Shown here: piece by piece, positions 52,023 to 59,970 of the stretch
Numbering within the stretch: the first letter of the stretch is position 1
Layout: each line of letters starts with the position of its first letter
DNA from: Candidatus Hydrogenedentota bacterium
GTDB lineage: Bacteria > Hydrogenedentota > Hydrogenedentia > Hydrogenedentales > JAEUWI01
Assembly (NCBI GenBank): GCA_019637335.1
Contig: JAHBVV010000012.1
Span: forward strand, 62,001-126,000
DNA: 64,000 nt
Direction: 5' to 3'
Program-made: the position numbers and the translations under genes
The notes under the pieces: model-generated
What the model saw: only the letters and a program-made list of their open reading frames with translations
Told to the model about the DNA's origin: nothing
The model's database searches: none

Positions 52023-52922
52023 ATGATACGCCGGATCGCCCTGATTGCCGCCCTTTGCCTGTTGCCGCACCTCACAACCGCGCGCGCGGACGAGACTCCG
52101 TACGTCCAGCACGAAAACCTGGTCTTCGCGGAAGTCCACGGGACCGGCCTGCTCGCCGATGTGTTCACGCCGCTCCCCTCGGAAACGCCGCGGCCCGGCG
52201 ACGGCCTGGCCATCGTCGACGTGGCGAGCGGCGCCTTCCATTCCGATCGCGGCAAGATCAACGACCACAAGCGGGCGCGCATGTTCGACATCTATTGCGG
52301 AGCCGGCTACACGGTCTTCGCGATCCGCCCCGGCTCCATCACGAAGTACTCCGGCGAGGAGATGAACGCCCACGTGAAAATCGGCATCCGCTGGGTCAAG
52401 AGCCAGGCCGAAAAATACGGCGTCAACCCCGACCGGCTCGGCATTACCGGCGCGTCGGCCGGTGGCTATCTCGCCACCATGGCCGCCGTGACGCCAGAGG
52501 ACGCGACCGGCAACGGGCCGCTGGGACAGTACGACACCCGCGTCCGCGCGGCCGCGGTCTTTTTCCCGCCCACGGACTTCACCCGGGTGGAGTGGGCCAG
52601 CGGGCGCGGCGGGCGCCTGGAACGCTTCTTCTTCAGCGATGGATTCGGCGATCGCTCGAAGGAAGAAATTGCCGAAAAGGTGAAGGAACTCTCCCCGGCG
52701 CACCGCGTCGGCGACAGCGTCCCGCCGATGCTCTTCATCCACGGCGACGCGGACGAGGTGGTCAAGCTGGAGCAATCGGAAATCATGGTGGACGCGCTGA
52801 CGGCGAAAGGCCACGAAGTGGAATTGATCGTGAAGGAAGGCGGCGCGCACCCCTGGCCGACAATCTACGAGGAAGTCGCCGTTATGTGCGCCTGGTTCAA
52901 CCAATCCCTGCGCCGGGACTGA
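52023..52922 (+). CDS. Exported alpha/beta hydrolase, paralogue of the 4.2 kb gene
   Basis: A 299-residue protein with a signal peptide (IALIAALCLLPHLTTARA). GAGGATACGCC precedes the ATG. The Ser nucleophile is in G-A-S-A-G-G; the Asp in IHGDADEVV and His in GGAHPW complete the triad. It shares YVQHENLVFAEVHGTGLLADVF, VDVASGAFHSDR and FFPPTDFTRVEW with the hydrolase at 4202-5110, which lacks a signal. The pair probably acts on related esters, one outside and one inside the cell. Family resembles BD-FAE esterases. Confidence 0.85.
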   Translation: MIRRIALIAALCLLPHLTTARADETPYVQHENLVFAEVHGTGLLADVFTPLPSETPRPGDGLAIVDVASGAFHSDRGKINDHKRARMFDIYCGAGYTVFAIRPGSITKYSGEEMNAHVKIGIRWVKSQAEKYGVNPDRLGITGASAGGYLATMAAVTPEDATGNGPLGQYDTRVRAAAVFFPPTDFTRVEWASGRGGRLERFFFSDGFGDRSKEEIAEKVKELSPAHRVGDSVPPMLFIHGDADEVVKLEQSEIMVDALTAKGHEVELIVKEGGAHPWPTIYEEVAVMCAWFNQSLRRD

Positions 52923-52944
52923 CCCGCCCCCAGGAACGCAGATA

Positions 52945-53030
52945 TTCCTGAGAATGCGCCGAAGGCGCAAATGTAGGATAGCCGTCCCGGCTGTCCACCG
53001 CGCCGGAAGGCGCGACAAGATCGCGCAACG
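52945..53030. repeat. Palindromic intergenic repeats
   Basis: Three hairpins in series: GCGCCGAAGGCGC (about 52957), ATAGCCGTCCCGGCTGT (about 52979) and CGCGCCGGAAGGCGCG (about 53001). The middle one has the same form as the palindrome after glyA at 24207 and the one at 46720. The region sits between two stop codons of converging genes. Confidence 0.6.
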
Positions 53031-53046
53031 CCAGGGCTGCGCCGTG

Positions 53047-53310
53047 TCAGTCCTTCGTGTCTTCAATGCCCCGCAGGCGCTTGTACCAGTCGGGCGCGGC
53101 CTTCATGAAGATGCGCTGCTGCTCCACCAGCCCGCTGGTGAGCCGGGGCGGGCCGTCGTAGTGATCGGCGAGCGAAAGCAGTGCGTCGACCTCCTTCCAA
53201 TCGTAGGGCTTCCCCCGAAGCTCCTCCCGCCGGATCTGTTCCAGAAGCCGTCCCGTCTCCGCCCACTGGCGCACCAGCTGCCGCTGCTCTTCCTCGCTGG
53301 GACGTTTCAT
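53047..53310 (-). CDS. Small protein coupled to a nucleotidyltransferase (possible antitoxin)
   Basis: An 87-residue, charged, helical protein starting MKRPSEEEQRQLVRQWAETG. It has no known motif. Start 53310 gives a four-base overlap (ATGA, 53307-53310) with the nucleotidyltransferase gene, so it is made in step with it. Two-gene loci of a nucleotidyltransferase and a small charged partner are often toxin-antitoxin modules (AbiE, MNT/HEPN), but here neither HEPN nor AbiEi features are visible. The role is inferred from context only. Confidence 0.6.
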   Translation of the reverse strand: MKRPSEEEQRQLVRQWAETGRLLEQIRREELRGKPYDWKEVDALLSLADHYDGPPRLTSGLVEQQRIFMKAAPDWYKRLRGIEDTKD

Positions 53311-53867
53311 GATTCGGCTCCAAGCAACGCCTTGACGCGAAGGATGGTGTCGCGATCCTCCCGCATCTCGCACAGGGGCGTCAACTGGCCGATGATATAC
53401 TTCGCGTCGAGGGTGCACTGCCGCGCGACAATGCCCTCCACGTCAAGCCAGTCGCGCGCGCGGCCCGCGAAGGCCTTCATGATGAGCAGGTCTTCCGCGG
53501 TGCAGCAGCGCAGCGTGTACTTCGGCGCAAAAGGCGCGGTCACGGCCCGCGCCACCATCGCTTCCTCAAACGGCAACGCGCCAAGGGCGATATCCACCGG
53601 GTAGCCCTGCGCCGATCGCAGCAGCAGCACCCGATTCGCCAGCGCAAACGCGTGGGCGTCTTCAATGCGCGATTCGAACGATGCCAGCAGTTCGATTACG
53701 TAGGGTTCCTCGTCGCCCCACCCCGTAAGCAGCGCAAAATCCGCGTCCAGCGTGGTTCGGGGTTCGCCCCAGTGCTGCACGGCGAGGCCGCCAATAATGC
53801 AAAACGCCCATCCGCGCGCCTCCATGAACGCGCAAACTTCCGCCGCGGCCTCAAGCACGCCGTTCAT
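53307..53867 (-). CDS. Nucleotidyltransferase-fold protein
   Basis: A 186-residue protein. ATG 53867 follows GGAG by about six bases. The core GGLAVQHWGEPRTTLDADFAL has the G-G start and the T-x-D-x-D acidic pair of minimal nucleotidyltransferases such as AbiEii-like toxins and MNT proteins. Later GYPVDIALGALPFEE and AEDLLIMKAFAGRARDWLDVEGI fit the family's third Asp and Lys-rich helix. It could transfer nucleotides to a tRNA 3' end or a protein. Starts overlap the transglutaminase gene by four bases. Confidence 0.75.
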   Translation of the reverse strand: MNGVLEAAAEVCAFMEARGWAFCIIGGLAVQHWGEPRTTLDADFALLTGWGDEEPYVIELLASFESRIEDAHAFALANRVLLLRSAQGYPVDIALGALPFEEAMVARAVTAPFAPKYTLRCCTAEDLLIMKAFAGRARDWLDVEGIVARQCTLDAKYIIGQLTPLCEMREDRDTILRVKALLGAES

Positions 53868-56137
53868 GGCTTCTCCTTCGGCGCGTAGGGCGCGCGGTAG
53901 TGGTAGTACACCTCCAGCAGGCTCGGCGCCCCTTCGAGGCCCAGCGTGTTCCGCACGCGCATTTCGAGCCGGTTCAGCCCCGACGGAAACAACGGCCACG
54001 TGAACACCGCGGGGCTCTCGCGCCAGCCGCTCCCGTTGATGTTGATTTCGAACGCCGCCAGGTTCGGCGTCTGCGTGAACATGCGGACGCGCACCTCCCC
54101 TTCCGTATCGCCCCACGACGCCGCGTAGTGCGCGCGGTTGATCGCAGGGTAAAAGTCCGCCACGCGATCGCTGTGCAGGGCGTGCTGCAACTTGCGCGGC
54201 GTCGCTTCGTCGTACCAGCACAGATAGCCGCTCCACGGCCACCACGTCGACCCGTGCGCCACCGGGCGCGGCGTCGGGCGGGTCAGAAAGTCGTTGCGCG
54301 GGATCAGCCGGAAGAAACCGGCAAGGTTGTGCTGCGGCGGGCGCTTCATCGGGTCCGGATCGTTGATCCACGGGGTGAACGTGGAGATCTCCAGCGGCTG
54401 CGGCGTCTCGGGTACGGCATTCCCCGCGCGGTTCTCCCACGGCGCCGGGCTCGCCCAGGGAATCGGGTTCTCCGCGGTAAAACCGTAGCGCCGAAGGAAA
54501 TGCTGGTGCTGCTCCAGCACGCTCAACGGCTCTCCGCTGCCGGTGTGGAATTCGTAGGAGTCGAATACGCTCTCCGGATCGATGACGGCCCATTTCTCGA
54601 GTTCGTCGATATACACTTCCGGTATTTCGTGGTTGAACACGTTGACATGCCGCGCCTGGTAGCCCAGCGACTGCAACGCCTGGATGAACACGATGGTGAA
54701 CTGGATGCACATCCCGCCGTGGCCGTACTGCTGCTTCCGCTTGAGGATATCGAGCGCGTTCCACTCGGGATATTCCGGGTGCGGCAGCGCGTGATACCAG
54801 AGTTGGGATACGTAGTGCCGGATCTGGTTGATCTCCGCGAATTGCCCGTGCGTCGCGCGCACAAGCAGTTCCTCCGGAAGCGTCGCCCGCAGCCGCGCCA
54901 ACTCCGGCGCATCGCCCGACTCGAAATACATCGGATACGACGGGTAGCGCGGCGCGGGATTCACCGCGCGGCGCGTATAGAAGGTGTTCTCCGGCGGCGG
55001 CGTGAAATGCAGCGTCCGGGACAGCGCAATCTCCCGCAGCACCGGCGTCGATAGCGGGTCCTCGGTGCGCAGGGTCGCGCGCACCTGCGCGTAGCGGCGC
55101 CCGGTGTCCGGCAGCGGCGCATCCAACGCCGCCCCTGTCCCGACCGGCGTAAACGCGTCCCATGACGCATCCGTCGGGTCCGGCGTATCCGAAAAGCGCA
55201 CGGCCCAATCGATAACCGTGCCCGATGGCGTTTCGCCCAGGCCCGTGAGGCGCAGCTCCGTCGCGCGGCATGCCGGCGCGATGCCGCTGGCCCCCGGCGC
55301 CTCCGCCCATAGGTCAATTGGCGGGCTGACCAGCGATCCGCTTGGGTGGTGCTGCTCCAGGCTGATGCGTATCACGTACTCGCCCCGGGTGTCCGCCTCG
55401 GGGCCCAGCAACCCTGTCTGATACGTCGCGCCCCCGTCCACCGACCGCGCGGACATCGCGCCGACCTCAAACGGGGTCAGGCCCGGAAGGTTCCCGCTGT
55501 CCGGTATCTCCACGAAACCCGAGGTCAACAGCCCCGTGTGCCCGCGGTACGTGTAGGCCCCGCCACCGCGCGCATACTCATCCTCGCGCGCGAACAACAC
55601 ATCATAGCCCCGCTCCGGCGGCCCCTCGCAAACCAGTTCAATGACATTCTCGCCCGTCCGCAGCGCGTCCACCGGCACGGGAACCCACCACCACATCAGC
55701 TCATGCCACGACCGCGGAACACCTTCGACGCGGCACCCGTTCACCAGCATATGCCATGGCGCCGGATCCGACGCGTCCCGCGGCGTCATGTACACCAGCA
55801 CATGCGCCGCGCGCGCCGCCGCCGATTCCAGCCGCAACACCTTGCGGATGCGAACCCCCGCATGCAACGGCTCCGTGTGCGCCCCCTTGTCGCTCCGCCC
55901 CGCCCCCGGCGCATCGTTCTCGATCAACACGAGGTCATTCAACATGACCCCCGCCCCGCCCCCGGCCCGCATCACATCATACGCCTGGCCCGCCTCATAC
56001 AACTCCAGCGCCGGCCATACCGTCCGCACCGGCATCGCCACCGCCTCCGCCCACGCGCCCGGCGCCAGCACGCCAGACACGGCAAGCCAGAGCCAAGACA
56101 CCCCGCCCAGCACACGAAGCAAACCCATACAATCCAC
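53864..56137 (-). CDS. Large exported transglutaminase-like protein
   Basis: A 757-residue protein. GTG 56137 follows GGAGG by five bases. A signal peptide (VSWLWLAVSGVLAPGAWA) leads into beta-sandwich-like modules of about 380 residues. A transglutaminase-like domain occupies about residues 460-530: GHGGMCIQFTIVFIQAL with C477, RHVNVFNHE with the His and WAVIDPE with the Asp. The C-terminal 150 residues are beta-rich (NLAAFEININGSGW). Transglutaminase-fold proteases of bacteria cut or link peptides; the substrate is unknown. It begins the three-gene operon with the nucleotidyltransferase. Confidence 0.75.
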   Translation of the reverse strand: MDCMGLLRVLGGVSWLWLAVSGVLAPGAWAEAVAMPVRTVWPALELYEAGQAYDVMRAGGGAGVMLNDLVLIENDAPGAGRSDKGAHTEPLHAGVRIRKVLRLESAAARAAHVLVYMTPRDASDPAPWHMLVNGCRVEGVPRSWHELMWWWVPVPVDALRTGENVIELVCEGPPERGYDVLFAREDEYARGGGAYTYRGHTGLLTSGFVEIPDSGNLPGLTPFEVGAMSARSVDGGATYQTGLLGPEADTRGEYVIRISLEQHHPSGSLVSPPIDLWAEAPGASGIAPACRATELRLTGLGETPSGTVIDWAVRFSDTPDPTDASWDAFTPVGTGAALDAPLPDTGRRYAQVRATLRTEDPLSTPVLREIALSRTLHFTPPPENTFYTRRAVNPAPRYPSYPMYFESGDAPELARLRATLPEELLVRATHGQFAEINQIRHYVSQLWYHALPHPEYPEWNALDILKRKQQYGHGGMCIQFTIVFIQALQSLGYQARHVNVFNHEIPEVYIDELEKWAVIDPESVFDSYEFHTGSGEPLSVLEQHQHFLRRYGFTAENPIPWASPAPWENRAGNAVPETPQPLEISTFTPWINDPDPMKRPPQHNLAGFFRLIPRNDFLTRPTPRPVAHGSTWWPWSGYLCWYDEATPRKLQHALHSDRVADFYPAINRAHYAASWGDTEGEVRVRMFTQTPNLAAFEININGSGWRESPAVFTWPLFPSGLNRLEMRVRNTLGLEGAPSLLEVYYHYRAPYAPKEKP

Positions 56138-56314
56138 CTCGCCCTCCCAAAAGAAATCACCAAAAATCCACGGCCCCGACGCCGATCAACACCATACGGC
56201 AGCGCCCGGTTGAAATCAACGTGAGGCCGGCACATACGACGCATGGCCACTGGGATTCATCGAACTACAAGGGCGCGCGAATTCGCAGGACCAATGCCCC
56301 AAACCAGGCCGGCC

Positions 56315-56361
56315 CAAAAAACAAAACGCCCCGCGCGGTCACTATTGTGACCGTGCGGGGC
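56315..56361 (-). terminator. Intrinsic terminator after tRNA-Leu
   Basis: GCCCCGCGCGGTCAC (56328-56342) and GTGACCGTGCGGGGC (56347-56361) pair over 15 bp with one G-T wobble and a 4-base loop. On the minus strand the T-rich tract TTTTGTTTTTT follows. This matches a classic terminator 14 bases past the tRNA end. Confidence 0.9.
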
Positions 56362-56375
56362 TGGTGTGGTAAAGA

Positions 56376-56462
56376 TGGTGCCCGAGGCGAGAATCGAACT
56401 CGCACGCCATTGCTGGCACAAGATCCTTAGTCTTGCGTGTCTGCCAATTCCACCACCCGGGC
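56376..56462 (-). tRNA. tRNA-Leu with anticodon AAG
   Basis: Read on the minus strand from 56462: a 7-bp acceptor stem (GCCCGGG with CTCGGGC, one G-U), a class II long variable arm, T-loop GTTCGAT, A73 and an encoded CCA ending at 56376. The anticodon stem CAAGA/TCTTG frames the loop C-T-A-A-G-G-A, so the anticodon is AAG (56428-56426), reading CUU. Most bacteria use GAG here. A34 would normally need conversion to inosine by TadA. Confidence 0.9.
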
Positions 56463-56480
56463 GGGGAAGCAGAAGGATAC

Positions 56481-56524
56481 AAAAAAAACGCCGCGCGCTG
56501 CAACTTTTGTGCGGGCGCGCGGCG
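56481..56524 (-). terminator. Intrinsic terminator after the DUF5610-like gene
   Basis: CGCCGCGCGC (56489-56498) and GCGCGCGGCG (56515-56524) pair over 10 bp. On the minus strand they are followed by eight Ts (56488-56481). It lies 12 bases past the gene stop and 19 bases upstream of the tRNA. Confidence 0.9.
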
Positions 56525-56536
56525 TGATTCCCGGGT

Positions 56537-57070
56537 TTACTCGCCGCCGAGCCCGTTGGCGATGAAGGCGTCGAGCCGCGCCCGCACCAGGCTCGCGATC
56601 TGATCAATGCTGGATTCGGTCTCGGGATTGAGCGCGGCGAGCGCGTTCAGGATGCCTCGGGCCTCCTCGATGCCCTTCGCGATGGCCCCACCGATGAAAT
56701 CGGCGAATCGCGCGCGCCCTTCTTCGTTGTCGTCGAGGCCGTTGTTCCTGGCGTATGCGGAAAAGAAATTCAGCGCGAAATCCGCGATGCGGTTGGCGGT
56801 CGCTTCGGGAGAGGTGTCGACCGCTTCGCCTTCCGGTATGCCGAGGGCTTCGCGCGCCTCGGCCACCACCGCGCGCAGCTTCTCGAAAGCGCGGTTGAGG
56901 ACGATTTCCTGCGCCTCGGTATTGGAAACGGCATTCGTGCCGAAGGTCACCACGTCAATGCGCGCTTCAAACTGGAAGGAGAAGGACTGGTACGTTGCCT
57001 GCCTCGCCGACTGCGGATAGGCGCGGCCTGCGGCAAGCTCTACGGGAGGCGTCTGAACCGTCTGTATCAT
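56537..57070 (-). CDS. DUF5610-like protein
   Basis: A 177-residue protein. ATG 57070 follows GAGG by nine bases. The core AFEKLRAVVAEAREALGIPEGEAVDTSPEATANRIADFALNFFSAYA (in pieces: REALGIPEG, VDTSPEATANRI and FALNFFSAY) followed by FADFIGGAIAKGIEEARGIL fits the DUF5610 pattern. It has no signal peptide or membrane helix. DUF5610 is mainly seen in gammaproteobacteria, near surface or motility genes, with unknown function. A strong terminator ends the transcript. Confidence 0.75.
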   Translation of the reverse strand: MIQTVQTPPVELAAGRAYPQSARQATYQSFSFQFEARIDVVTFGTNAVSNTEAQEIVLNRAFEKLRAVVAEAREALGIPEGEAVDTSPEATANRIADFALNFFSAYARNNGLDDNEEGRARFADFIGGAIAKGIEEARGILNALAALNPETESSIDQIASLVRARLDAFIANGLGGE

Positions 57071-57188
57071 GAATATCACCCTCGCTGTTGGCCCGTTGGG
57101 GCCCCGGGATTCCGTCGCTGAGGGATTTATCGGCGGATGCCGCCGTGGGCTTTAGCCAACCCCGGGGACGGCCTCCGGCTGCCAGCCC

Positions 57189-57660
57189 GGGGACTGCATC
57201 CGGCTGGCCAGCCCGGGGACTGCTTCCGGCTGGCCAGTGCGCTCAATACTGGAACCCAGGCCCCAACCCAACCGGTGGCTGTACCCGCACCAAGCCAACC
57301 CCGTCATCCATGCCCCGGGTTGGCGCGGAGGCGCCAAGGGGACTGCATCCGGCTGGCCAGTGCGCTCAATACTGGAACCCAGGCCCCTACCCAGCCGGTG
57401 GCTGTACCCGCAAACCACCCCTCCTCATCCATGCCCCGGGTTGGCGCGGAGGCGCCAAGGGGACTGCATCCGGCTGGCCAGTGCGCTCAATACTGGAACC
57501 CAGGCCCCTACCCAGCCGGTGGCTGTACCCGCACCAAGCCCAAGGGGACTGCATCCGGCTGGCCAGTGCGCTCAATACTGGAACCCAGGCCCCTACCCAG
57601 CCGGTGGCTGTACCCGCACCAAGCCAACCCCGTCATCCATGCCCCGGGTTGGCGCGAAGG
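57189..57660. repeat. Tandem array of about 122-bp units
   Basis: The phrase GTGCGCTCAATACTGGAACC starts at 57237, 57360, 57481 and 57566, giving periods of 123, 121 and 85. The last interval lacks 36 bases. Each unit includes GGCTGTACCCGCA and, in three of them, CATCCATGCCCCGGGTTGGCGCG. This last segment contains the stop codon and last codons of the YfhO-like gene (stop at 57633), and lies in a hairpin GCCAACCC/GGGTTGGC. The open frames through the array are artefacts of the period. No gene is supported between 57071 and 57632. Confidence 0.9.
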
Positions 57661-59876
57661 GCCCTAAAAACACCAAAACCCACAAGAAGCGCAAAACACA
57701 CACAAACCCACACCCCGGCCCGAAAACCACGCGGATCGTACCGAAGCTCAACGGTATGTTCGCCCGCTACGATTTCCACCCCCTGCATGGCCCCGTCGAC
57801 CGGGTACACCAGCGTCTCCTTACCGTCGACCCACGCACGCCACTCGGGATACCAGGCCGTTGTGATGACCAATATGCCCGGCTGGTTGGTTTCCACGCGC
57901 AGCCGCACCTGATGCGGGCCGGGCCGATCAAGCACTTCAATCTCGTTGTCGAAGGGGCCTTCGCGCGGAGGCATCGCAAAGCCCTCCACCCGGGGCGCGC
58001 TCCCGGCCGTCATGGGCCCCAGGTCCGGCGCATCCGACGGGCGCGTGTCATATGCCATCCGGTATGGCGGCGCGCTCGAAAGATCCCGAAAAAGCACCAC
58101 ACCGGCGTCGAACACCTCCACGATATTCAGATCGGGCCGCACCGGCGCGTAGGGCCCCTGGATGTCCTCCCGCCGCAGCAGCAGCGCGCCCACCCCCGCG
58201 CGGCGCTGGAGGAGCGGGTCCGCCTCGATCTGCGCGAGGAAGCGCTCGGTGCGGTTCAAGCTCACGGTCGCCCGGACCTGAAGCCCCGGGATTCGGTTCC
58301 CGTGAAGCGGCCACGCGGACAGCCCGGTCGTACCGCCCACGCGCGCATCAACCGCGCGGAGGGCCTGGACGAGCGGGGTCTCGGGATAAACGAGTCTGGC
58401 GTCGGTTCGAGGCAGTTCCGGCGCGCGCACGAGGGCAATCAGGATCATGAGCAGGGCCGCCATACCGACCGCCATGATCCGGGGATTCGGCTTGAGGAGC
58501 GTCACGCCGAATATTGACACTATGCATATGATAACAAATACAAAAAGATAAAAAAGATTCCATTCCGAGTATGTGCCGCTTCCCGAAAAAAACACATAAA
58601 CCAGTAACAAACCGCCCCAATACAGGGGCAGGATCAGCGCCATCCGCGCCAGAACCCGCTTGCATTGATCCGCGTTAAGGTGGAGCCACGTCTCCGCCAC
58701 GGCCGCCGTCATCAACGCGAAGGGCAGCGCCAGCGCGGCCACGTAGCAGGCCGGATGCAGGAGCCGGAGCAGGGGCAACGACACGAGCCGGTCGCCGGTC
58801 AACAGCGGCACGGCCGCGAGGAGGAGCGCCGCCAAACCCAGGCATTCGACGCGGTGGCGGAGCGCCTTGTCCACGAAGCGGCGCAACGAGAACCAGACGC
58901 CCGCCAGAAGCAGCGGAATATGGCCCACGTAGAAGAGCGCCGCCAGCGGATTGGCCGCACCTGTCGCCGCCTGGTGGTAGGCGCTTCCAAAACCACCCAG
59001 AAGAGCCCCGGCTTCCATCGGCCACGGGTAGGCCCCCGGGGCCGTCGCGCCTTCCCGAAGGAGGGTAAAGTACGGGATCAACTGCGGGGCCGCCAGACCG
59101 AGTCCCGCCGCGACGCCGAGCGCAAAACCGGGCAGCGCCGCGCCCAGATGGACGTGGTGGCTGTCGCGCGCGCGCCGCAGCACCATGTAAAGCACGAGCG
59201 CGCCGATCAGTCCGGCGAGGATCCGCACGTCGCCGCCGAGGGCCATGAGCGCCACGGCGATGGCGGCCTTGGGCCAGGCGCGGAACTGCCCGATGAGCAG
59301 GCGGTCCACCGCCAGTAGCAGGAGCGGAAACCAGGGCAGGATATCCCCCATCGGCTCGGCGACCCAGTGGAATACGGGCCCGCTCCATTGGTACACAAGC
59401 GCCACGATGAGCGCGAAGCCCGCCGTGAAGCCGTAGCGCCGCGCGCCGTAATACGCGGCCCAGCCCGCGACCGCCAGTTTCAGCCACAGGCTGAGCGCCC
59501 AGGCCAGCGGCAAATCGAAAAGGTAAAACGGGATCGTGAAGAACGACAGGCACCGGTTGCGCACATCCGCCAGAAAGGGCTGGCCCAGGCCCGTGTCGGG
59601 GTTCCACCAGAGCGCGGCGGGTTGGGTCCGGTTCTCGTTGATGTACTGGTAGGCGGGCCAGGCGGTGGCCAGTTGCCAGGCGGAAAGCGGGTCGTGCTCG
59701 GACAATGCCCCGGCCGGCGCCGCGCTCTCCCACGGGGGCAGGGCCAGAATGGAATCGGGCGCAATGGGCGCCGCCCCCTGGAAGAGGCTGGGCGCCAGGG
59801 CCAGCACGGGCAACAACAGAAGCAGCACCACGCACCCCGCATGCTCGCGCACGCGATATCCCCAGCTCGGTCTCAT
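57633..59876 (-). CDS. YfhO-like multi-pass membrane protein
   Basis: A 747-residue protein with about 12 to 14 transmembrane helices in the first 510 residues (start LLLLLPVLALAPSLF, then repeated Leu/Ala-rich helices) and an extracytoplasmic C-terminal domain. The latter has PGILVITTAWYPEWRAWVDGKETLVYPVDGAMQGVEI and AGEHTVELRYDP, cited in parts, the end of bacterial YfhO membrane proteins. YfhO-like proteins add sugars to lipoteichoic acid or other surface polymers; the substrate here is unknown. The last 10 codons form part of the downstream tandem array, which is read in the same direction. Confidence 0.85.
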   Translation of the reverse strand: MRPSWGYRVREHAGCVVLLLLLPVLALAPSLFQGAAPIAPDSILALPPWESAAPAGALSEHDPLSAWQLATAWPAYQYINENRTQPAALWWNPDTGLGQPFLADVRNRCLSFFTIPFYLFDLPLAWALSLWLKLAVAGWAAYYGARRYGFTAGFALIVALVYQWSGPVFHWVAEPMGDILPWFPLLLLAVDRLLIGQFRAWPKAAIAVALMALGGDVRILAGLIGALVLYMVLRRARDSHHVHLGAALPGFALGVAAGLGLAAPQLIPYFTLLREGATAPGAYPWPMEAGALLGGFGSAYHQAATGAANPLAALFYVGHIPLLLAGVWFSLRRFVDKALRHRVECLGLAALLLAAVPLLTGDRLVSLPLLRLLHPACYVAALALPFALMTAAVAETWLHLNADQCKRVLARMALILPLYWGGLLLVYVFFSGSGTYSEWNLFYLFVFVIICIVSIFGVTLLKPNPRIMAVGMAALLMILIALVRAPELPRTDARLVYPETPLVQALRAVDARVGGTTGLSAWPLHGNRIPGLQVRATVSLNRTERFLAQIEADPLLQRRAGVGALLLRREDIQGPYAPVRPDLNIVEVFDAGVVLFRDLSSAPPYRMAYDTRPSDAPDLGPMTAGSAPRVEGFAMPPREGPFDNEIEVLDRPGPHQVRLRVETNQPGILVITTAWYPEWRAWVDGKETLVYPVDGAMQGVEIVAGEHTVELRYDPRGFRAGVWVCVCFALLVGFGVFRALRANPGHG

Positions 59877-59917
59877 GATGCCACGGTCCCTGTTCGCCGG
59901 CCCGCCCGGCGGCTCCC

Positions 59918-59943
59918 GGGCGCCCTGGATTGCCAGGGCGCCC
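59918..59943. terminator. Hairpin between lpdA and the YfhO-like gene
   Basis: GGGCGCCCTGG (59918-59928) and CCAGGGCGCCC (59933-59943) pair perfectly over 11 bp with loop ATTG. It lies 28 bases past the lpdA stop. There is no T tract, so it may be a weak terminator. Confidence 0.5.
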
Positions 59944-59970
59944 GCGAACCGATCACTATACCAAATGCCG

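Noticed and set aside
53868-55310. Long open frame continuing upstream of the nucleotidyltransferase
   Set aside because: It is an alternative frame of the transglutaminase-like gene, with Arg/Gly-rich low-complexity sequence; a start with ribosome binding site exists at 53867.
57189-57660. CRISPR array
   Set aside because: Units are about 122 bases and contiguous, with no short repeats separated by unique spacers and no cas genes.
57137-57667. Apparent repeat protein encoded through the 122-bp array
   Set aside because: Several frames stay open because of the repeat period and GC content, with no ribosome binding site or family; the array also contains the 3' end of a real gene on the other strand.
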